This document shows, piece after piece, positions 15,902 to 20,223 of a DNA stretch of 20,223 nt. Every line of letters starts with the position of its first letter. The stretch's first letter is position 1. Source of the stretch: Pelagibius sp050290145. Its GTDB lineage: Bacteria; Pseudomonadota; Alphaproteobacteria; Kiloniellales; Kiloniellaceae. The DNA lies in contig JBNKHC010000074.1 of NCBI GenBank assembly GCA_050290145.1, forward strand, positions 1 through 20,223. The letters run 5' to 3'. Under the pieces are notes generated by a model. The model did not search any database, was not told where the DNA came from, and saw only the letters and a list, made by a program, of their open reading frames with translations. The translations under genes were made by a program, and so were the position numbers.

Positions 15902-16632
15902 TGTCGAATGGTACTGGTTCCGCCTCTGGCCGCCTGGAGGGGCGCATCGCCGTCATCACCGGGGCCTCGCGCGGCATCGGCGCCGCCGTGGCGAAGCGCT
16001 TCGCCGCCGAGGGCGCGCAGCTGATCCTCATTGCCCGCACGGTTGGCGCCCTGGAGGAGCTGGACGACGAGATCCGGGCCGAGGGCGGCAAGCAGCCGGT
16101 CCTGGTACCTCACGACCTGCGCGACTTCGACGGCCTCGACCGCCTCGGCGCCTCGCTGCACGAGCGCTACGGCAAGCTGGACATTCTGGTCGGCAACGCC
16201 GGTATCCTGGGGCCGCTGACTCCGGTGGGGCATATCAAGCCGGACATCTGGCAGGAGGTCATGGACGTGAACGTGACCGCCAACTACCGCCTGATCCGCA
16301 GCCTCGATCCGCTGCTGCGGCTCTCCGATGCCGGGCGCGCGGTCTTCGTCACCTCCGGCGCCTCCAGCGGGCTGAACGCCTACTGGGGCCCCTACGCGGT
16401 TTCCAAGGCCGCCCTGGAGGCCCTGGTGCGCACCTACGCCGCCGAGATCACCAAGACCAAGGTGAAGGCGAACCTGCTCTCCCCCGGCCCGATCCGCACC
16501 ATGATGCGCGCCGCCGCCTTCCCCGGCGAGGACCCTGAGAGCCTGCGCCCGCCCGAGGCGATCACCGATCTCTTCGTCGCCCTGGCCGAGCCCGCCTGCA
16601 CGAAAAACGGTGAGGTCGTCGAGGCGCGATAA
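15901..16632 (+). CDS. SDR-family NAD(P)-dependent oxidoreductase
   Basis: 243 residues, full-length classical short-chain dehydrogenase. Cofactor loop TGASRGIG (20-27), GNAG (98-101), a Ser-rich TSGASSG catalytic-serine region (151-157) and Tyr165-x-x-x-Lys169 in YAVSK are all present, followed by LLSPGPIRT, the family PG motif. AKSTG-like C-terminal reductase features of FabG are missing, and the family NNAG reads VGNAG, so it is probably not a second FabG. AAGGAG lies 11 bases upstream of the ATG. The gene is tied to the DUF2937 gene by a one-base overlap and ends 8 bases from the convergent ATP-grasp gene. The substrate is unknown. Confidence 0.92.
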   Translation: MSNGTGSASGRLEGRIAVITGASRGIGAAVAKRFAAEGAQLILIARTVGALEELDDEIRAEGGKQPVLVPHDLRDFDGLDRLGASLHERYGKLDILVGNAGILGPLTPVGHIKPDIWQEVMDVNVTANYRLIRSLDPLLRLSDAGRAVFVTSGASSGLNAYWGPYAVSKAALEALVRTYAAEITKTKVKANLLSPGPIRTMMRAAAFPGEDPESLRPPEAITDLFVALAEPACTKNGEVVEAR

Positions 16633-16640
16633 GGCGCCCC

Positions 16641-17588
16641 TCAGGCGGCCTCGCGCAGCTCCCGTTCCAACTCGCCCTTCAGGAAGCGTGCGATGGCGTC
16701 CATGCCGGTGAGCGGCGTATTCGCAGCCGCCTCGGCCTCGGAGTTGTAGTTGGTGTTGGTATTCACGTCATAAACCAGCGGTAGGCCGTCTGCGCCGGTG
16801 GCGAACTCGATTCCGGCGATCTCGATGCCGGCAATGCGCAGGAATCGCTCGAGCCGCGCCTTCAGGCCCGCGTCGATGTCCTCGACCACCTTGAAGGCCG
16901 GCCGGGCCGCGTCGGGAACCGTGCAGACATCGGCGGGGCAGAGCTCGAAGCCGTTGCTGGTGTCGACCTCGACGGCATAGAGGAACTGCCCGCCGACGAA
17001 CTCCGCCCGCGTGATGATGGGCTCGCGCGTCACCACGTAGTCCTGCAGCAGGTGAACGCCGTCCAGCGGCGCTTCGTAGTCGAAAGTCTGCAGAAAATCG
17101 GCCAGGTCGTCGGCATCCTCGAAGAGGTGCACACCCAGCCCCTTGCCACCGCGGTTGGGCTTCAACAGGAAGCGGCCCTTGCCGAAGGCCTGCCGCGCCG
17201 CGGTGACGAGCTTGTCTTTGCCGACCACCGGGATGGTGCGCGGCGTCGCCACGCCGGCGCGGGCCAGGGTCGCGTACTGCCGTACCTTGCTGATTTCCAG
17301 GTCCAGAGCGGCGGGGCCGTTGACGACCCGGCGCCCGTACTGGGTCAGCCAGGCCAGGGTGACGGCCGTCAGCTCCGCAGAGAAGCGGTGGCCGCGCGTG
17401 TGCGAGGAGGCGCTCATCCGGTTGTAGAAGACCCCCTGCGGCGGTGGCGCCGAGAGGTCGATCGCCCGCTCGACCAGGAACCAGTCCGCCCAGGCCGCGC
17501 CGCTGCGGTCCAGCGCGGCGGCCAGCGGCGGCAGCCAGTCGGGGTTCTCGTGCAGGACGTGGATGCGGGACGTCGGATTGCGGGACAT
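16641..17588 (-). CDS. RimK-like ATP-grasp ligase
   Basis: 315 residues. The N-terminal part (1-95) holds FYNRMSASSHTRGHRFS (54-70), a conserved-looking His/Arg block. The ATP-grasp fold follows: SKVRQY (100-105), LLKPNRGGKGLGV (141-153) with the nucleotide-binding Lys143 and Gly-rich loop, LLQDYV (180-185), and the metal-binding end GIEFATG...YDVNTNTNYN (259-282) with Glu261, Asp274, Asn276 and Asn278. Such enzymes join a carboxylate to an amine via an acyl phosphate; RimK, glutathione synthase and lysine-modifying LysX are relatives. The amine and acid are unknown here. It is divergent from a LysE-type exporter across an AT-rich spacer, which hints that its product or substrate may be an amino-acid derivative. 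No strong ribosome-binding site precedes the ATG at 17588. Confidence 0.85.
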   Translation of the reverse strand: MSRNPTSRIHVLHENPDWLPPLAAALDRSGAAWADWFLVERAIDLSAPPPQGVFYNRMSASSHTRGHRFSAELTAVTLAWLTQYGRRVVNGPAALDLEISKVRQYATLARAGVATPRTIPVVGKDKLVTAARQAFGKGRFLLKPNRGGKGLGVHLFEDADDLADFLQTFDYEAPLDGVHLLQDYVVTREPIITRAEFVGGQFLYAVEVDTSNGFELCPADVCTVPDAARPAFKVVEDIDAGLKARLERFLRIAGIEIAGIEFATGADGLPLVYDVNTNTNYNSEAEAAANTPLTGMDAIARFLKGELERELREAA

Positions 17589-17794
17589 GGGGCGGCGCCT
17601 TCCGTGATGGGAACCTGAGCCATGAAATGGCCCGACAGTCGGAAATTACAATAGCAGAATGGGTAAAAGAATTAAATAACACATTGAACATGTTAATATT
17701 GACGATAGGGTGTGAAAGGCCTACCTCCCCTGCGGAATGCAAGTCAGGGACTTACCGGTTTTGATCGATCCTTCCCAGCCGGCGGGCGAACTCC
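17589..17794. other. AT-rich divergent spacer between ATP-grasp ligase and LysE-type exporter
   Basis: 206 bases, of which about 17640-17720 are strikingly AT-rich in an otherwise GC-rich window. The region must hold promoters for both flanking genes. It contains a perfect AACATGTT palindrome (17687-17694) that could be part of an operator, plus TTGAAC and TTGACG boxes, but I see no convincing -35/-10 pair on either strand. A 45-codon reading frame (17627-17764) crosses it and is discussed as a finding; it is not called as a gene. Confidence 0.55.
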
Positions 17795-18385
17795 GTGCTT
17801 GAGTTCGCGGCGGCGGTCTTCTTCCTCATCATCACCCCTGGGCCCGGCGTGCTCTCCCTCGCCGGCGTCGGCGCGGGCTATGGCTACCGCCCCGGCATCG
17901 CCTATCTGGGCGGGCTCTGGGTCGGCAACAACCTGGTCGCCGCCCTGGTGATCTCGGGCGTCGCCGCAGCGGCGCTGGCGCTGCCCTGGCTGCGTGCGGT
18001 GCTGCTGTGGGGCTCTGCCCTCTATCTGCTGTGGCTGGCCGCCAAGATCGCCTTCGCCGGAGCCCGCATCGCCTTTATCCACTCGGAGCGCTCGCCGGAC
18101 TTCTGGAACGGCCTGGCGCTGCAGCCGATCAATCCCAAGGCCTATGCGGTCAACACGGCGCTCTTCTCCGGCTTCGCTTTTCTGCCGCAGAACCTTGCGG
18201 CGGAGACCACGATCAAGCTGGTGATCTTCAACGCCATCTGGATCCCGATCCACATCGCCTGGCTCTGGGCCGGGGTAACGCTGCGCCGCCTGGACCTGGC
18301 ACCGGGGATCCAGCGGGCCATCAACGTGGCCATGGCCGTCTCCATGCTGGCGGTGGTCGGCATCGCGGTGATGGCGCAGCTCTAG
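17795..18385 (+). CDS. LysE/RhtB-family amino-acid exporter
   Basis: 196 residues, almost wholly hydrophobic with about six membrane helices. FLIITPGPGVLSLAGVGAGYG (10-30; TPGPG at 14-18) and QPINPKAYAV (110-119) are the two family hallmarks. Members export amino acids or derivatives driven by proton exchange. The start is the GTG at 17795, the first possible codon after an in-frame stop at 17762-17764; its ribosome-binding site is weak. The gene is divergent from the ATP-grasp ligase and convergent with the pentapeptide-repeat gene, 18 bases away. The exported compound cannot be read from sequence. Confidence 0.9.
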   Translation: MLEFAAAVFFLIITPGPGVLSLAGVGAGYGYRPGIAYLGGLWVGNNLVAALVISGVAAAALALPWLRAVLLWGSALYLLWLAAKIAFAGARIAFIHSERSPDFWNGLALQPINPKAYAVNTALFSGFAFLPQNLAAETTIKLVIFNAIWIPIHIAWLWAGVTLRRLDLAPGIQRAINVAMAVSMLAVVGIAVMAQL

Positions 18386-18403
18386 GCAGCTGACTCTCGG
18401 AAC

Positions 18404-19459
18404 TCAGGCGATGAGCTTGAAGCCCTCGGGGAAGCGGGTCCGCATGCCGGTTTCCGGCAGCGTCCCGATGTCCGCCCGGTCGAAGCGGGCCTCTTCCAGC
18501 AGGGCGGTCGCCAGGTTGCTGCCGCGCAGGTCGCTGTGCGAAAGGTTGGCGGCGCGCAGGTTGGCGTTGGTGAAGTCGCAGGCGGCCAGCACCGCGCCGC
18601 GGAAGTCCACCCGCTTCAGGTTCGAATTGACGAAGGAGATGGCCGCCAGGTTCCGCTCCGCCAGGCTGCGGCCGGCGAGGTTGTGGGCCGTGAAGTCGGC
18701 GCGAAGGCCGAACCGGCCGCCTGTGTCGACCCAGCGCGCGTGATCCTTGAGGATATCGTTGAGCTCATCGTCATCGATCGGCTTGGCCGGAGCGGCCTTG
18801 ATGCCCAGCTCGCGGACGTTCATCGCTTCGAAGCTCGCGCCGCGCAGGTCGGCGTCGTGCAGGCTGGCGTTGGCGAGACGCGCGCCCTTGAACTCGGCGT
18901 CGATGAAGCGGCTGCCGCGCAGGTCGGCGCCTTCCAGGTTCGTCGTATCCAGGTTGGCGCCGCTGAAATCGACGTCCTTCAACTGGGCATAGCTGAGATT
19001 GGTGCGGCTGAGGTCCGCATCGCGGAAGGAGGATAACAGCTCCGGCGATACCGCCAGGTCTTCGTCCTCGCCGGTGATGATGGCGCATTTGCGAAGGTCG
19101 GCGCGATCAAAGGACGTCCCGTCCAGCACCGCCTTGTCGAAGGTTACGGCCCGCAGGTCTGCCCGCTGAAAGTTGGCGCGGGTCAGGTTCGCGCCGTCGA
19201 ACTTCGAGGCGAAGAGTTTGGCGCGGCTGAAGTTGGCGCCGGTTAGATCCGCGCGTGCGAAGTTGCATCCCAGGAACTGGGACTCCGCGAAGCACATGCC
19301 CTTGAGGTTCAACCCGGCAAGCAGGCAGCTCTGCATGATGATCCGCCGGCCGTCACGCCGCCGGGCGGCGAAGCGGGCACTGACGATGGCGAGCTTTTCT
19401 AGGGCATCCTGCGAGATACGGCGTTTGCGGATGAGGATGTTTTTGGATTCGTAGTGCAT
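18404..19459 (-). CDS. Pentapeptide-repeat protein, three repeat blocks
   Basis: 351 residues. A basic N-terminal segment (1-44) precedes runs of A(D/N)LxX pentapeptides expected to form right-handed quadrilateral beta-helices: block 1 about 45-125, block 2 about 146-213 and block 3 about 253-332. The blocks are broken by an acidic linker (126-145, GEDEDLAVSPE) and by a second linker (214-252) carrying KPIDDDELNDILKDHARWVDTGG, a helical motif I associate with alphaproteobacterial pentapeptide proteins. No signal peptide or membrane helix is seen, so it is likely cytosolic. Some relatives mimic DNA and protect gyrase, but nothing here shows that role. The ATG at 19459 is preceded by an AGGGAG 15 bases away, with a small hairpin between the two. 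Confidence 0.9.
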   Translation of the reverse strand: MHYESKNILIRKRRISQDALEKLAIVSARFAARRRDGRRIIMQSCLLAGLNLKGMCFAESQFLGCNFARADLTGANFSRAKLFASKFDGANLTRANFQRADLRAVTFDKAVLDGTSFDRADLRKCAIITGEDEDLAVSPELLSSFRDADLSRTNLSYAQLKDVDFSGANLDTTNLEGADLRGSRFIDAEFKGARLANASLHDADLRGASFEAMNVRELGIKAAPAKPIDDDELNDILKDHARWVDTGGRFGLRADFTAHNLAGRSLAERNLAAISFVNSNLKRVDFRGAVLAACDFTNANLRAANLSHSDLRGSNLATALLEEARFDRADIGTLPETGMRTRFPEGFKLIA

Positions 19460-19461
19460 AT

Positions 19462-19543
19462 AGCGAAATCTTCGCTCCCTGGAGGTCGATGCGTTCCCTG
19501 GCTCAGGTCAAAAAGAGCCTGACAGTCAGCGGAACCAGGGAGC
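19462..19543 (-). promoter_or_regulatory. Structured leader with competing stems ahead of the pentapeptide-repeat gene
   Basis: In the minus-strand transcript, segment A (19543-19532) can pair with segment B (19504-19495) over 10 bp including one G-U pair, or with segment C (19482-19474) over 9 perfect bp. Segment C contains the only good Shine-Dalgarno (AGGGAG, 19480-19475). A further 6-bp hairpin (19476-19471 with 19467-19462) lies between that site and the ATG. The pairings are direct observations; a switching role is inferred. Confidence 0.4.
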
Positions 19544-19769
19544 AATTTGCAAAACAAGAGTGCACAAATATTTAAATTCGGCGATTACTACAAATGCTTT
19601 GGAAATTATGCCCTAGTCGATACAAATAACATCAACCAAAGAGACAGTGGGGCTTGGAGCCGACTACCCACTCAACTACTACGAAACCCAGATAGCGCGC
19701 CGATTTTCAGCCAGAGGCCGGCGCTCAGGCCGCCGCTGTTCTTGTGCCGATGGCTAAACCACCAGGGGT

Positions 19770-19791
19770 TAGTGGACAAATTGTCCGGCTA
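19770..19791. repeat. Palindrome at 3' end of the hydrolase gene
   Basis: GGACAA (19774-19779) and TTGTCC (19781-19786) flank a single A, and the outer TAG (19770-19772) and CTA (19789-19791) also pair. It lies 6 bases beyond the hydrolase stop on the minus strand. It could be a terminator stem without a T-run, or an operator-like site. Confidence 0.4.
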
Positions 19792-19796
19792 CCCCG

Positions 19797-20223
19797 CTAG
19801 TTGAGCAGGGTGTGTTTCAGAAAGCCGAGGACCAGCGCATTGAAGCTTTGCGGCGCCTCGAAATAGGTCGAGTGGCCAACGCCGGGAACGATCTCCAGGC
19901 GTGCGCCGGGAATCGTTCCCGCCACCGCCTCCATTACCGGTGGCGGGAACAGCACGTCCTCCGGGCTGGTGATACAGAGGGTGGGAATCGCGTAGCCCTC
20001 GAGCTCCTGCAGCGACACTGCCCTGGCCGAGGTCAGGCGGTTGAAGCTGCGCGGGAAGTTGCAATTGAGGCTGGAGATCTGCCGGGCCAGGTAGGTTCCT
20101 TCCGGATTGGCGGCGGCGAAGCTCTTGCCGATCTGCCCCGTCCCCGGCGGGATGGCGCCGGAGGCGATATGCTCGATCGCCGCGGTGGCCTCGGGGATGT
20201 CGAGGCCGCCCGGCGTGTTGGCC
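19797..20223 (-). CDS. Alpha/beta-fold hydrolase, C-terminal part (start beyond window)
   Basis: The minus-strand frame is open to the window edge, giving about 141 codons of the C-terminal part; the nucleophile elbow lies outside. The end is typical of the fold: IPTLCITSPEDVLFPPPVM supplies the catalytic acid (Asp in PEDVLF) on the strand-turn where it is expected, and PGVGHSTYFEAPQSFN supplies the catalytic His. The preceding part (about IEHIASGAIPPGTGQIGKSF to SSLNCNFPRSFNRLTSARAV) would form the cap helices. Such proteins include esterases, epoxide hydrolases and ring-cleavage-product hydrolases; the substrate is not evident. The TAG stop is at 19797-19799. A GTG at 20018 is internal, not the start. 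Confidence 0.85.
   Translation of the reverse strand, partial: ANTPGGLDIPEATAAIEHIASGAIPPGTGQIGKSFAAANPEGTYLARQISSLNCNFPRSFNRLTSARAVSLQELEGYAIPTLCITSPEDVLFPPPVMEAVAGTIPGARLEIVPGVGHSTYFEAPQSFNALVLGFLKHTLLN

Larger units (their letters stand above)
19460..19796. other. AT-rich intergenic region between pentapeptide-repeat gene and hydrolase
   Basis: 337 bases without a supported gene. From the left: the structured leader of the pentapeptide gene (19462-19543), then an AT-rich stretch (about 19545-19690) with a loose minus-strand promoter candidate (TTGATG 19635-19630, CATAAT 19610-19605, spacer 19 bases), then GC-normal sequence and a near-perfect palindrome (19770-19791) just past the hydrolase stop. 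An 85-codon TTG-started frame (19547-19804) runs through it but shows no domain or compositional support. Confidence 0.5.

Noticed and set aside
19547..19804. 85-codon plus-strand frame in the AT-rich gap
   Set aside because: It starts with TTG, shows no domain, drifts in composition from AT- to GC-rich along its length and runs into the 3' end of the hydrolase gene.

Overview
The window reads as chromosome of a GC-rich alphaproteobacterium. The gene neighbourhoods (fabD-fabG-acpP-fabF-mltG diverging from rpsF-rpsR-rplI, then dnaB-alr-mlaE-mlaF-radA-cvpA-purF) and the long acidic tail on L9 fit a member of Rhodospirillales or a nearby order. That placement is inferred from gene order and protein style, not from a database search. 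Most of the window is a conserved housekeeping core. The accessory-looking parts are the extreme left edge and the right end from about 16.6 kb.

Layout. (1) 1-715: 3' part of a short-chain dehydrogenase. (2) 714-941: a fold-back element with 24-bp, nearly perfect terminal inverted repeats and several nested hairpins. (3) 954-5457, minus strand: a fatty-acid synthesis cluster transcribed fabD, fabG, acpP, fabF, then the septal/murein lytic transglycosylase mltG. (4) 5458-5815: divergent promoter region with good sigma70-like promoters in both directions. (5) 5816-7234, plus strand: rpsF-rpsR-rplI, closed by a strong intrinsic terminator at 7265-7299. (6) 7436-16632, plus strand: a long run of closely spaced or overlapping genes: dnaB, alr, the MlaE/MlaF lipid-transport pair, radA, cvpA, purF, a DUF2937 membrane protein and a second SDR. 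(7) 16641-17588, minus: a RimK-like ATP-grasp ligase, divergent from a LysE/RhtB-type exporter (17795-18385) across an AT-rich spacer. (8) 18404-19459, minus: a pentapeptide-repeat protein with an unusual structured leader. (9) 19460-19796: an AT-rich gap without a convincing gene. (10) 19797-20223, minus: the C-terminal part of an alpha/beta hydrolase.

How the genes fit together. FabD loads malonyl groups on the acyl carrier protein, FabF condenses and FabG reduces, so the left cluster supplies acyl chains for the envelope, and MltG adds a peptidoglycan function. The right-hand core mixes replication and repair (DnaB, RadA), cell wall precursor supply (Alr), outer-membrane lipid homeostasis (MlaEF) and purine synthesis (CvpA/PurF).

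I found no CRISPR array, prophage, transposase, tRNA or rRNA gene. No complete new system is evident. The points most worth a second look are the 714-941 fold-back element, the mutually exclusive base-pairing arrangement ahead of the pentapeptide-repeat gene (19459-19543), the codon-usage break inside alr, and the ATP-grasp/LysE divergent pair.
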